A stretch of 64,000 nt of DNA from Fibrobacterota bacterium (GCA_016715065.1 JADKBN010000002.1:744001-808000), one strand, 5' to 3'. Shown: positions 36,388 to 46,022, counted from the first letter of the stretch. Program-made: numbers and translations. Notes: generated from the letters alone by a model not told the origin.

Positions 36388-36451
36388 ACCCTCAAGCTAC
36401 ATCCAACACGGGTCTCCAGGTCGCGTCTTCCCCTCGTTACCTTTTGGCCTT

Positions 36452-36949
36452 ATGAACAACGCCATTCCGTTCCGTGTCGGTCAGGGGTTCGATGTCCACA
36501 AGCTGGTGGAAGGTCGCAAGTGCATCCTTGGGGGAGTGGACATTCCCTTCGAAAAAGGCCTGCTGGGCCATTCCGACGCAGACGTGCTGTTGCACGCCAT
36601 TTCCGATGCCCTGTTGGGGGCCATCGGGTCCGGCGACATCGGCATGCATTTCCCCGACACCGATACCCGCTGGAAGGGTGCGGACTCCTTGAAGCTCCTG
36701 GCGAGGGTGGGCGAGATCGTGCGCGAAGCGGGCTTTGAAATCGGGAATGTCCAGGGAACGGTGATCTGCGAGCGCCCCAAGATCCGGCCCCATGTGGAGG
36801 CCATGCGGGCGAACATCGCGGGCGCCTTGGGAATCGAGGTGGACCAGGTGGGGATCCAAGGGACCACCACCGAAAAACTCGGATTCACGGGGCGTGGCGA
36901 GGGGATCGCCGCCCAGTCCGTCGCCCTCGTCGCAAAGGTCGGGCGATAG
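36452..36949 (+). CDS. ispF: 2-C-methyl-D-erythritol 2,4-cyclodiphosphate synthase IspF
   Basis: 165 residues, standard length. Metal ligands D14 and H16 (GQGFDVHKL) and H48 (GHSDADVLLH), with DIGMHFPDTD and the C-terminal TTTEKLGFTGRGEGIAAQSV, identify it. It closes the cyclodiphosphate ring in the non-mevalonate pathway. The start at 36452 gives the normal N-terminus; an earlier in-frame ATG at 36368 overlaps hicB. It converges with the GH9 gene across two hairpin repeats. Confidence 0.95.
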   Translation: MNNAIPFRVGQGFDVHKLVEGRKCILGGVDIPFEKGLLGHSDADVLLHAISDALLGAIGSGDIGMHFPDTDTRWKGADSLKLLARVGEIVREAGFEIGNVQGTVICERPKIRPHVEAMRANIAGALGIEVDQVGIQGTTTEKLGFTGRGEGIAAQSVALVAKVGR

Positions 36950-36978
36950 AGTGGAGAGTCACCAGCGGAGAAACCGCC

Positions 36979-37021
36979 GTTCGTCCTGAGGAGGCGGAGA
37001 AGCCGCCGTCTCGAAGGGCGA
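36979..37021 (+). repeat. Dispersed covarying hairpin repeat, copy 1
   Basis: It starts GTTCGTCCTGAGGAG and ends CGTCTCGAAGGGCGA. The inner stem is GGCGG with CCGCC. It lies 29 bases after the ispF stop. Confidence 0.85.
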
Positions 37022-37081
37022 ACATGGTATCCGATCTTTCAGTTTGTCATGCGCGAGAGACAGATTGCAGGCTCCCGAACT

Positions 37082-37123
37082 AACCTCGCCCTTCGAGACG
37101 CCTTCGGCTCCTCAGGACGAACG
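37082..37123 (-). repeat. Dispersed covarying hairpin repeat, copy 2 (inverted)
   Basis: The same repeat in reverse orientation, with a shorter inner stem (GCC, loop GAA, GGC). It lies 35 bases after the stop of the GH9 gene, so copies 1 and 2 sit tail to tail between convergent genes. Confidence 0.85.
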
Positions 37124-37158
37124 GGAAGTTCGAAATTGGTCGGAAAGTCCCGTTAAGA

Positions 37159-39381
37159 TCAGGGCGCCACGACGGTGGCGAGCGCGGCCACCCAGACCGC
37201 GTTCCAGTTGATGGCGATTTCGTTGCTCGCGTAGGATTCGTGCATGTCCAGGTAGGAGCGCGCGGGCACCTTGTAGGGGTAATCCACACCCCAAGCCACC
37301 TTCGCCTTGGAGTCCTCGCGTCCCCAGTTGGGTCCGCCCACGACAAATCCCGGCATCGGATCGTCCACCTTGTCGGAGGCCATCAGACGGCTGTGCGGTG
37401 CTCGCGCGGACCCCTCGCCAGTTCCTGTCACAAAGGAATAACCGGTGGCGTTGCGACCCAGCACGTAGTCGAGGATGTCCGCCAGGCCGGATGCGTCGGA
37501 GGCGGGATCGAATCGCTTGGCCAGCGCCAACGGCACGGCCTTGGCCAGAATGGGGTCGTTGGATCCCCACATGAATCCGGTGGCCGGGGCGCGGTAGGGG
37601 TTTTCCGCGATCTGCACACGGATCACCTTGGCGATGGAATCGATGCGGGTGCGCGCGCGGCGGCCCAGGGAATCTTTTTCAGCCGAGAGCGCCAGGGAGT
37701 AGACAGCCAAATTCTGGACCCGCTGCCACGAGGGGGCCACCATGGTGGGGATGGTATCGAAGGCCTTGGTGGCCTCGGCGCGGAACTTCGCATTGCCGGT
37801 GGCCAGCCACAGTTCGGTGGCTGCCCAGAGGAATTCGTCGGAGGGGTCGGGGTCTTCGTAGGGGCCGCTGCCGCCGGTGTTTTTCGGTTCGCGCAGCGCG
37901 GGGTTCTTGCGGGCGAAGAAGTAGGCTTTTTCAGCCCGTTCCAGCAGCATCGCGGCAAAGGCCTTGTCGAAGGGTTTCAGGAGGCGGGCGCTTTGCGCGG
38001 CGCAGGCGGCGTAGTCCAGGGAGGAAGTGGTGGATTTGCCGATCACGAACCGGGGGCTGTTGGCGTGGCGAGGGGCCACCATGCCGTCCCACGACTGGGT
38101 GGCGATCTTGAAGAACACCCCGCCGTCGGTGTCCTGCATGCGGCTCATCCAGTCCATCTCCCACATCACCTCGTCCAGAAGGTCAGGGCGGGAATTGCCG
38201 GATTCGGGGATGTTGGTGGCGTCGGTGAACAACTTGGGCTGCATCTGGTAGGCTTGCAGCAACACGCCCACGGCGTAGGCTGCGTTGACCACGTACTTGC
38301 CGTAGTCCCCCGCGTCGTACCAGCCGCCGGTCGCGCTCCATCGGCCTTCGCGCCCCGCCTCGATCAAGCCCAGGCCGGTGTCGATGTGAGCCACGGGGCG
38401 GGCGTAGGCCCCGGCGTGCTTGGCCAGAAGTTCGGTGGAGGCGCGCTGGAAGTAGAACCCCTTCACGGCCGCCGGAAGCAAGGTGGAGAACGGATTGGCG
38501 GCGATGGCAAACGGGCGGGAGCGGAGCTTGCCCACGGCCAGGGTGTAGGTTCCCGGAGTTTTCCAGCCGGAAAAATCGCCGGTGCTTGCCTTTTCACCCG
38601 AGGCTTCCCAAAGGGCCTGGGCGCCGAGCGGCCCGCGGTACACTTCTTTTCCGGCCGCGTCCAACAGGGTGAATTCTTTTTCCGAGACGTTGGCCGCCAC
38701 AAACCGTTTGGGGCCGGAGACATCGTAGCCGACATGGTTCCAGCGAAGCTCGGGAGCGTCGGTCGCCGCACCGGCCGAGCTGGCGGAGCCTGCGGTGGAC
38801 GAATCCACCACGCGGAAATTGCGGACCTCCAACTGGATCCACCGGCTGGAATCGCCAGGTGCCGCCGAGGTCGCGCCGCGATCGGACAAAAATCGGACTT
38901 CGCTCAATTTGGACCAGTCGAACTTGCCCGTGACTTCCTGCTTGGCCTTGTCGTCCCACCAGGCTCCCACGTCTTCCAAGTCGGAAAAGGGAATGGCGAC
39001 CTTGCTCCAAGCGGTGCCTACGCTGGTGTAGCCGCCGAGCTTGGCGCGGATCTGCACACGTTTGCCTGGGCCGTCGGAATCGTCGTCCAACAGACCCAGG
39101 GTGACAGCCTCCGAGCCGTATTTGCCCTTGACCTCGAACTCCACTCCTCCCTTGGTGCGAAGGGTGGACAAGTCGAGGGTCTTGGCCAGATGGAAGGTCC
39201 AGCCCGACCATTCCGTGTTGTCGCCGCGATACCGCAGCACCGGCACGTCCCCTTTGACGATTTCGCCTTGGGTCTGGCCTCCATAGGCGTAGCCGTAGGC
39301 TCCGGGCTGGAGACCCTGCATCAGCAGGTCGATCGGCTTGGCCTGGGTGGCCAGGGCGAGGCAAAGGATGGTATTGAGCAT
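37159..39381 (-). CDS. GH9 endoglucanase with N-terminal carbohydrate-binding-like domain
   Basis: 740 residues. A short signal peptide (LNTILCLALATQA) is followed by a beta-sandwich domain (about 18-195, GWTFHLAKTLDLSTL, RWIQLEVRNFRVV) that looks like a carbohydrate-binding module, a Ser/Ala linker, a CelD-type Ig domain (about 212-300, RWNHVGYDVSGPKRFV) and the GH9 catalytic (alpha/alpha)6 barrel (about 305-740). Catalytic Asp pair D356/D359 in GGWYDAGDYGKYVVN, the His of APHSRL and the acid Glu E721 in YASNEIAINWNA are present. It hydrolyses cellulose or related beta-1,4-glucans. No C-terminal sorting tail is visible, unlike the pectate lyase. Confidence 0.93.
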   Translation of the reverse strand: MLNTILCLALATQAKPIDLLMQGLQPGAYGYAYGGQTQGEIVKGDVPVLRYRGDNTEWSGWTFHLAKTLDLSTLRTKGGVEFEVKGKYGSEAVTLGLLDDDSDGPGKRVQIRAKLGGYTSVGTAWSKVAIPFSDLEDVGAWWDDKAKQEVTGKFDWSKLSEVRFLSDRGATSAAPGDSSRWIQLEVRNFRVVDSSTAGSASSAGAATDAPELRWNHVGYDVSGPKRFVAANVSEKEFTLLDAAGKEVYRGPLGAQALWEASGEKASTGDFSGWKTPGTYTLAVGKLRSRPFAIAANPFSTLLPAAVKGFYFQRASTELLAKHAGAYARPVAHIDTGLGLIEAGREGRWSATGGWYDAGDYGKYVVNAAYAVGVLLQAYQMQPKLFTDATNIPESGNSRPDLLDEVMWEMDWMSRMQDTDGGVFFKIATQSWDGMVAPRHANSPRFVIGKSTTSSLDYAACAAQSARLLKPFDKAFAAMLLERAEKAYFFARKNPALREPKNTGGSGPYEDPDPSDEFLWAATELWLATGNAKFRAEATKAFDTIPTMVAPSWQRVQNLAVYSLALSAEKDSLGRRARTRIDSIAKVIRVQIAENPYRAPATGFMWGSNDPILAKAVPLALAKRFDPASDASGLADILDYVLGRNATGYSFVTGTGEGSARAPHSRLMASDKVDDPMPGFVVGGPNWGREDSKAKVAWGVDYPYKVPARSYLDMHESYASNEIAINWNAVWVAALATVVAP

Positions 39382-39603
39382 TGGAGTGGATTCCCGCCCT
39401 GATGGGTAGTGAAGGATGAATCAAGTCAGTCGCATGAACGCCGCGTCGCGTTCATCCCTGTCTGCGACCGCCTGAGCACGAAGATGTAGAACCGAAGCAC
39501 TTCAGAAGATGAAATCGCAGGGTCATTTGTGGCCTCTGAGTATCATTGGGTCCATTGTCCTTGATGTAGATCGCTTTCATCGGAGAGGTCGTACACGAAC
39601 GCC

Positions 39604-40602
39604 ATGCAGTCCCACTTTTCCAATGTGCTCCGTGATGCCTCAAAATCCTGGGTCTATCATCCGCAATCGATCGTGGTCCGCTCTCCACGGAAAGATTCCG
39701 ACTTCTCTCGGCGGTTGGCGAAGGCCCTTGGTGCGTTCCATCAGGTTGGCTTGGTCTTCCACGGGGAGTGCGCTTTTCGACTTGCCGCCTTCGACGCGCT
39801 TTCCAACGGTGAAGGCTGTTGGGGAGAGGTCGCGGTGGATGGACGACAAAGCGCCTTCCACCGGCAAGGCCACTTCGAGCTCCCTGCGCTACGGCTGCTG
39901 CTGCTGGAAGCGGACTTGGTGGTGGTGGATGGGGCGATCGACGATGGCTCCGCGGTGGTCTTGGAACTGGACTCCGCGGGGGGCGGCTGGGAATCCCTCG
40001 GCGAGTCGGCGCGATCCCAGGTGGTGGCCTGTGTCGGGCCCAGACCGAGCTACGTTCCGCCAGGTGGAGTGGCGTGGTTTCCCGACCAGGATTTGGACGG
40101 GCTGGTCGATTATTTGCGGGACCACTTCGAGCGGAAGATGGGGGAGCGTCGGTTGTGGTGGGTCCTGGAAACAGACGAATCTCCGGAGCATCCGGCTCTG
40201 GCCGCCATGGTGGGCGAGTGGCTCGCGGCCAACCGGCCTGTGGCGGTGCGGGGAACGTGTGCGCAGCAGTGGGAACGCTTGGGAGCGGTGCCGCTAGGGC
40301 CATCGAGCCATCCGGGCTGGGGCAAGCTTGGCGCTTTGCTTTCACTGTGGGATTTCGATCCCTCGGCGGCGTTCTTCCAGGTGAACGGGGTCCAGGCCCT
40401 GGATCTGGAAAATTTGTTGGCGCAGCGCGATGCATTCCAGTTTGCCACGGCCTACCGCGAAACCCAGACGCATCTTCCTCAAACCGGTGCGGTGATCTGG
40501 GAGCCGAAATCCCGGGCCAAGATCCTGCAGTCGGTGGCGGCGGGATTGTCGTGTCCACAAAGGGTTCTGGTCCACGCGCGCACCCGACTTCTCGATCGCT
40601 GA
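39604..40602 (+). CDS. Possible MobA-like molybdenum cofactor guanylyltransferase (divergent)
   Basis: 332 residues, probably cytoplasmic. The end of the protein (TGAVIWEPKSRAKILQSVAAG, then CPQRVLVHARTRLL) resembles the last part of MobA-type nucleotidyltransferases, and FQVNGVQALDLENLLAQ fits the NxxDL segment before it. The N-terminal part has LLLLEADLVVVDG, but I cannot find the usual GGxSxRMG nucleotide loop, so the enzyme may be inactive or the call wrong. No other molybdenum cofactor gene is nearby. It precedes tRNA-Asn on the same strand. Confidence 0.4.
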   Translation: MQSHFSNVLRDASKSWVYHPQSIVVRSPRKDSDFSRRLAKALGAFHQVGLVFHGECAFRLAAFDALSNGEGCWGEVAVDGRQSAFHRQGHFELPALRLLLLEADLVVVDGAIDDGSAVVLELDSAGGGWESLGESARSQVVACVGPRPSYVPPGGVAWFPDQDLDGLVDYLRDHFERKMGERRLWWVLETDESPEHPALAAMVGEWLAANRPVAVRGTCAQQWERLGAVPLGPSSHPGWGKLGALLSLWDFDPSAAFFQVNGVQALDLENLLAQRDAFQFATAYRETQTHLPQTGAVIWEPKSRAKILQSVAAGLSCPQRVLVHARTRLLDR

Positions 40603-40611
40603 CATTACCCC

Positions 40612-40641
40612 TTGCCGCAACGGAGAGAGTCGGCGTATATT
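40612..40641 (+). promoter_or_regulatory. Sigma70-type promoter of tRNA-Asn
   Basis: A -35-like TTGCCG (40612-40617) and a -10-like TATATT (40636-40641), 18 bases apart, lie 11 bases before the tRNA 5' end. Confidence 0.65.
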
Positions 40642-40652
40642 TCTCCCTCCTT

Positions 40653-40725
40653 TGGCTGATAGCTCAGTTGGTAGAGCAGGCGGCTGTTAACCGCCCGGTC
40701 GCAGGTTCGAGTCCTGCTCAGCCAG
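40653..40725 (+). tRNA. tRNA-Asn (GTT)
   Basis: 73 bases with acceptor stem TGGCTGA/TCAGCCA, D-loop AGCTCAGTTGGTAGAGC, anticodon stem GGCGG/CCGCC around loop CTGTTAA (anticodon GTT) and T-arm GCAGG TTCGAGT CCTGC. The discriminator base is G; CCA is not encoded. It lies 20 bases before the histone H1-like gene, with which it may share a transcript. Confidence 0.96.
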
Positions 40726-40745
40726 TTAGTACAAGTGGAGTGGAA

Positions 40746-40943
40746 ATGAGCCTAGAAAAAATCGATTCCTTGAAGTCTCTCGTCGAGCAGCTTCGCGCGG
40801 AATACGAAAAGTTCGAGGCCAAGAGCAACGCCGTCGCCGGTACCCGGGCGAGGAAGTTGCTCCAGGACATCAAGTCGGAGGCCCAAGAGCTTCGCGAGGT
40901 GATCCAAGAGCGCAAGCGCCAGAAGGAAATGCTGGGCGAATAG
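40746..40943 (+). CDS. Histone H1-like (Hc1-type) small protein
   Basis: 65 residues, almost fully helical: SLEKIDSLKSLVEQLRAEYEKFE, then KSNAVAGTRARKLLQDIKSEAQELREVIQERKRQ. The GTRARKLLQDIKS segment matches the core of bacterial histone H1-like proteins found in Bacteroidota, Planctomycetota and Chlamydiae. It lacks the long Lys/Ala tail of chlamydial Hc1. A nucleoid-binding role is likely by family. A clear terminator follows at 40972. Confidence 0.65.
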   Translation: MSLEKIDSLKSLVEQLRAEYEKFEAKSNAVAGTRARKLLQDIKSEAQELREVIQERKRQKEMLGE

Positions 40944-40971
40944 CCGCGCAGACAAAATCTGGATAGTTTCG

Positions 40972-41011
40972 ATCGCCACTCCGGTAACACCCGGGGTGGC
41001 GATTTCGTTTT
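40972..41011 (+). terminator. Rho-independent terminator after the histone-like gene
   Basis: Stem ATCGCCACTCCGG / CCGGGGTGGCGAT (one G-T pair) with a six-base loop, followed by TTCGTTTT. Confidence 0.85.
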
Positions 41012-41052
41012 GGAGGCTGGATCAAGTACTTTTCCTGCCTCCTGTTTTTCCG

Positions 41053-42132
41053 ATGGCGGAGGTCCAAGTGTCCGAACAACCCCAAGGCGTTCCCCAGATC
41101 GAGCTGACCGCTCGGCAAAAGGCGGTTTCCGAACTGCTGAACCAGGGGCGGATCGCCGATGCCCGGACCGAGCTGGTCTCGATGCTCGCCGACGAGGAGC
41201 CGCAGATCGGGCCGTTCCACGAGCGGATCGTTTCGGGAAGGCTGCTTCTGGCCCGGTTGCACGCGCTGATGGGCGAGCCCGACGCCGCCGAACAAATTTT
41301 GTCTCCTTTGCAAGCGATGCCGGACGACCATCCTGGCCGCCTGGGAGTGTTCCTCAACGCGCAGATCCTGGTCGCCACGATCTGTCGCTTCCGCGGACGA
41401 CTGGAAGACGCTTTCGCGTTGACCGGCGCCACGCTGGAGAGCCTGGATTCGATCAGCGGGGATCCGGTCAATCCGGACTCCTTCCGTGCCCTGATCCATC
41501 TGATCGAGATCGCCCGGGATGGCCAGCAGTACCAGCAGGCCCTGGATCTGTGCGGCAAGGGGATCGAGCGGTTCCAAGGAAAGGTCGGGGAGGCCCATGC
41601 CCATCTGGTGCTCCTGGCGGGCTCCGTGTTCCTGGCTGCCGAGCAGTACGACCAGGCGCGCGAGCATTTCGAGGCCATCCTGCAGCAGGTCCTGGAGCAG
41701 GGCGGCGAGGCCCACGAATTGGCGATCCGCGCCCGACAATTCTTGGCGCAACTGGAATCCGACCTGGACCAGGACGCGTTGGCGATCGAACATCTGGAAT
41801 CCTGCCTGAAGGTGCTCGCCAACGGCGGAGATCCGGAACTGATCGTGGAAATCCAGCAAAGGCACCTCCAGCTGCGGCTTGCGGAAATGCCGGCCGCGGA
41901 AGGATTGAAGTCGCTGGAAGAACTGCGGGAACTGGCCGAAAAAATCCACGGCCCTCGCTCCACCAAGGTCGCCGAGATCTGGTCTTCCCTGGGCTACCAG
42001 CATCGCCAGCAAGGCCAGGGAGTGGATGCCCGGCGCTGTTACGAGTCGGCCCTGGGGATCTGGCGTTCCTGGCGTGAACCCGACGACGTCAAGGTCACCA
42101 CGATCCAGGAAACCTTGGCCCAGATGGGTTGA
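41053..42132 (+). CDS. TPR-repeat protein
   Basis: 359 residues from the ATG at 41053; 19 codons upstream overlap the terminator and are excluded. All helical, with repeated TPR-like pairs: LNQGRIADARTELVSML, ALMGEPDAAEQILSPLQ, CRFRGRLEDAFALTGATL, ARDGQQYQQALDLCGKG, FLAAEQYDQAREHFEAIL and near the end YQHRQQGQGVDARRCYESALGIW. There is no signal peptide, so it is likely a cytoplasmic protein-binding scaffold. The partner is unknown. Confidence 0.8.
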   Translation: MAEVQVSEQPQGVPQIELTARQKAVSELLNQGRIADARTELVSMLADEEPQIGPFHERIVSGRLLLARLHALMGEPDAAEQILSPLQAMPDDHPGRLGVFLNAQILVATICRFRGRLEDAFALTGATLESLDSISGDPVNPDSFRALIHLIEIARDGQQYQQALDLCGKGIERFQGKVGEAHAHLVLLAGSVFLAAEQYDQAREHFEAILQQVLEQGGEAHELAIRARQFLAQLESDLDQDALAIEHLESCLKVLANGGDPELIVEIQQRHLQLRLAEMPAAEGLKSLEELRELAEKIHGPRSTKVAEIWSSLGYQHRQQGQGVDARRCYESALGIWRSWREPDDVKVTTIQETLAQMG

Positions 42133-42250
42133 TTGGCGATCCCTGCCATTTAAGGGCGTTGCGGGATTTCTCCTTGCCGATCGAGGAGGGAATTACTTCC
42201 TTTACCCCCCTCAGATCAGTTGACCACCTTTAACAAGAAGCAGAGGACCT

Positions 42251-42346
42251 ATGCCCTGTGGACGCAAGCGCAAGCGCAGGAAGATCGCCACACACAAGCG
42301 CAAGAAGCGCAAGCGGTTGAATCGACACAAGAAGAAGGGCCGCTAG
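42251..42346 (+). CDS. 31-residue AURKAIP1/COX24-domain basic protein
   Basis: A tiny gene with AGAGGA 4 bases before the ATG. The product starts MPCGRKRKRRKI and ends HKKKGR; 18 of its 31 residues are Lys or Arg. This matches the small AURKAIP1/COX24-type proteins found widely in Bacteroidota and related phyla, which resemble mitochondrial ribosomal protein mS38 and are thought to be ribosome-associated. Its TAG overlaps the stop of the convergent HAMP gene by two bases. Confidence 0.88.
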   Translation: MPCGRKRKRRKIATHKRKKRKRLNRHKKKGR

Positions 42347-42912
42347 TTCTTCTCTGTCTGAAAGCGTGACAGAATATCCCCGAGACGTCGACGTACGTCC
42401 TCGGGGATTTTCGTATCTTGGCGAATCGTTTCCAGCTCCTCGTATCCGCTGCGGACCCGATCCAATGCGGCATTGCACTGGTCGGCGAGGTCCTCGAGAC
42501 CATCGTGTTTCCGAAAGCCCAGACGCACATGAAGATCCCCTTGCCCCACGCGATGCGCCCACTGCTTGACCTTGAAGATCGGCAGTGCGATCCGTCGGGA
42601 AGCACCGAAGGTGAGCAGCCAGCCCAGGAACAGCCCCGACAGCGTGGTGGCCAGGACGGCGGGGAACAGCATCGAAACCAGCCCCTGGCGGTCGAGGGGA
42701 TAGAAGGCGGAATTGCGATCCATCACGTAGATCGAGGTGCTTCCGAATTCCCGATTGTAGAGGTAGAGGATCGCCAAGCCTGTTCCGAGCGAGGTGAAGA
42801 CCACCAGAAGTCCATTGCGCAGGATTTGCGGCCATTGGCTGCGAGGATCGAAGATGAAATTGCGGATGGGTTTGCGATGGATGGCCTGATTTCCGGCCTC
42901 GCTGTCTGGCAT
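42343..42912 (-). CDS. Membrane protein with two TM segments and a HAMP domain
   Basis: 189 residues; AGGAGA lies 6 bases before the ATG. TM1 about 31-52 (LRNGLLVVFTSLGTGLAILYLY), an outer loop of about 25 residues, TM2 about 79-102 (LVSMLFPAVLATTLSGLFLGWLL), then a HAMP linker (ALPIFKVKQWAHRVGQGDLHVRL) and a charged helical end. There is no kinase, cyclase or methyl-accepting domain, so it has no visible output of its own; it may modulate another receptor. It ends head-on with the COX24-type gene and overlaps the start of the divergent oxidoreductase frame. Confidence 0.8.
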   Translation of the reverse strand: MPDSEAGNQAIHRKPIRNFIFDPRSQWPQILRNGLLVVFTSLGTGLAILYLYNREFGSTSIYVMDRNSAFYPLDRQGLVSMLFPAVLATTLSGLFLGWLLTFGASRRIALPIFKVKQWAHRVGQGDLHVRLGFRKHDGLEDLADQCNAALDRVRSGYEELETIRQDTKIPEDVRRRLGDILSRFQTEKN

Positions 42913-43827
42913 GCCGATCTCCTGCGTAAGGGGTTCGCTGGAAGTATCCGATATTCCCGTACACGAAACCACCGGCCCAGCCTGGCTCTGGTGGGTGCGG
43001 GCCGGATGGGGCGCCACCACGCACGGGCCATCGCCCGAGGCACCGCTTTTCGGTTGGTGGCTGTGGTGGATCCGACCGAACCCGACTGGGCGGATGTCCA
43101 TTGGGAGCGGGATCTGGAGCTGGCCTTGCACCGTTTGCGTCCAGAAGCGGCCATTGTCGCCGTCCCCTCGCAGCAGCATGAACGCGTGGCGCGGTTGTGT
43201 TTGGAAGCGGGGTGCCATGTGCTGGTGGAAAAGCCCATCTGTCCATCGATCGAGGCTGCCCTGCGTTTGGAACGGGAATTCCTTGCGGCAGGCAAAGTGC
43301 TGTTTGGCGGGCATTCCGAGCGCTTCCATCCGGTGTTCACGGCGCTTTCCGAACGGGTGGAACCGGGCTCGGTGGAACGTGCCTTGGCGATTCGCACCGG
43401 CCCCCAGCCGGAGCGCGCCTTCCCCGACGATGTGTTGCTGGATCTTGCCATCCACGACGTGGATCTGGCGCTAAGGTTGGTGGGTCCGCTTACCTTGAAG
43501 CAGCCAGCCGCGATCATCGGGGGCCTTGAAACGGTGGTGTTCCGCTCGAGCCGCGGCTCGAAGGTGGAGCTTCGGTGCGGATACCAAGCCGGACGGATCC
43601 GGACCTGGGAGGTGGTCACCGATCGTGAGCGGTTCGAGGCGGACTTTTTGGGGCGCACGCTCCGGCGCGTCACCTCCGGGAGCACGGAAGAGGTCCGGAT
43701 CGGGGAGGGCGACCCCTTGGAACGGGAACATCACGCCTTCCGGCGGGCGATGGAGGGCCGGGATTCGGCGCTGGATCTCGCGCTCCAGATCGAATCGATC
43801 GGCCTTCTGGAGCGCGCCCGCACCTAG
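42877..43827 (+). CDS. Gfo/Idh/MocA-family oxidoreductase
   Basis: 316 residues from the ATG at 42877, but family homology starts only at the Rossmann strand SLALVGAGRMGRHHARAIA (about residue 35); the real start may be a CTG near 42979, since the ATG overlaps the divergent HAMP gene. NAD(P) motif GAGRMG, then EAGCHVLVEKPICPS with the Lys of the EKP motif. The C-terminal substrate domain is short and has HDVDLALRLVG, the usual catalytic His region. It oxidises or reduces a sugar or related compound; the substrate is unknown. The hairpin repeat copy 3 follows. Confidence 0.82.
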   Translation: MDGLISGLAVWHADLLRKGFAGSIRYSRTRNHRPSLALVGAGRMGRHHARAIARGTAFRLVAVVDPTEPDWADVHWERDLELALHRLRPEAAIVAVPSQQHERVARLCLEAGCHVLVEKPICPSIEAALRLEREFLAAGKVLFGGHSERFHPVFTALSERVEPGSVERALAIRTGPQPERAFPDDVLLDLAIHDVDLALRLVGPLTLKQPAAIIGGLETVVFRSSRGSKVELRCGYQAGRIRTWEVVTDRERFEADFLGRTLRRVTSGSTEEVRIGEGDPLEREHHAFRRAMEGRDSALDLALQIESIGLLERART

Positions 43828-43856
43828 TTTGCGCCCTGGCGGGAAAGAAAACATCC

Positions 43857-43903
43857 GTTCGTCCTGAGGAGGTGGCAAAGCCACCGTCTCGAAGGGCGAG
43901 GTT
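43857..43903 (+). repeat. Dispersed covarying hairpin repeat, copy 3
   Basis: The same outer sequence as copies 1 and 2, with the inner stem changed to GGTGG/CCACC. It sits between the convergent oxidoreductase and FHA genes. Confidence 0.85.
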
Positions 43904-43930
43904 GGCTCCAGAACTTGTTTGGGGATTACA

Positions 43931-44482
43931 CTAGAGCGCTAGGTAGGACAGGGCCGCGTCCAACAGCGTCCTGCGCAGCGGACCCAGCTCGTCCCAGCCC
44001 ACGCCGTCTTCCCAGGTCAGGGAATAGGAACGGTCCGGCTCCAAGGTGCAGGAAATGGCGCCCGCCAGATCGCGCAACGCATTGACCGGTTGGCTGGGCA
44101 ACAGCGCCCAGGCCTCCAAAAGAGGTAGAGGGAGGCTCGCCTCGCGGAGTTGAATCTGCAAGGTCTGGGTACCCAACACCAGGGGCGCGCCCTCCTGCCA
44201 CCGGGACCGTCCCACCACCTGGCCATCGAGCAGGACTCCGTTGGCGCTTCCCAGATCGATCACCCAAGGCTGGTCCTGGATCCAGGTGAGCCGGGCGTGC
44301 CGTCTGGAAATGTCGTGACCGGCAATGGACAGATCGCACATGCGCGATCGCCCGATCAAAAGTCCGCACCGGGGCAAGGAGACCCATCCCGTGGCGTCTG
44401 TGACCGCCCACCCCGTCGGCTCGACGGCCTCCGGAAGAGGAGGAAGATCCGCGCGCGGCGAGCTACCTTTGATCGTTTCCAT
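43931..44482 (-). CDS. FHA-domain protein
   Basis: 183 residues from the ATG at 44482, chosen to keep clear of pgi; an ATG at 44518 would overlap the pgi start. Residues 30-115 are an FHA domain: PRCGLLIGRSRMCDLSI, DISRRHARLTW and DLGSANGVLLDGQVVG are the canonical phosphothreonine-binding loops. The last 70 residues are unfamiliar. It probably binds a phosphoprotein; no Ser/Thr kinase is in the window. It is divergent from pgi with only 28 bases between starts. Confidence 0.88.
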   Translation of the reverse strand: METIKGSSPRADLPPLPEAVEPTGWAVTDATGWVSLPRCGLLIGRSRMCDLSIAGHDISRRHARLTWIQDQPWVIDLGSANGVLLDGQVVGRSRWQEGAPLVLGTQTLQIQLREASLPLPLLEAWALLPSQPVNALRDLAGAISCTLEPDRSYSLTWEDGVGWDELGPLRRTLLDAALSYLAL

Positions 44483-44510
44483 CCGTTCACTTTCCTGTGA
44501 GGAGATCTCT

Positions 44511-45842
<1,332 letters not shown>

Positions 45843-45851
45843 GGAAACGGA

Positions 45852-45883
45852 AGCCAACCGGGCCTTGGATCCCGGTTGGCTTA
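45852..45883 (+). terminator. Hairpin downstream of pgi
   Basis: Perfect 12-bp stem AAGCCAACCGGG/CCCGGTTGGCTT with loop CCTTGGAT. The T-run is only the end of the stem, so termination strength is uncertain. Confidence 0.6.
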
Positions 45884-45916
45884 AAAACCTTCTACGAAGG
45901 AACCGCAATCAACGCC

Positions 45917-45962
45917 GTTCGTCCTGAGGAGGGGCGTAGCCCCGTCTCGAAGGGCGAGGTTA
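45917..45962 (+). repeat. Dispersed covarying hairpin repeat, copy 4
   Basis: The same outer sequence, with inner stem GGGGC/GCCCC around GTA. It follows the pgi hairpin by 34 bases. Confidence 0.85.
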
Positions 45963-46022
45963 ATTCCGGGATTTGCAAGACGTTACAAGCTGACAGGCTG
46001 GAATCCTGGATGGAACTCTGAT

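Noticed and set aside
36979..37021. Hammerhead-ribozyme-like core (CTGAGGAG - stem - CGAAGG) in the dispersed repeat
   Set aside because: Four extra bases (GTCT) lie between the stem and CGAA, the A after GAA is missing and no cleavage triplet sits in the right place. The similarity is probably chance.
37240..39402. Long + strand frame opposite the GH9 cellulase
   Set aside because: Gly/His/Val-rich antisense translation with no domains; the - strand carries clear GH9 motifs.
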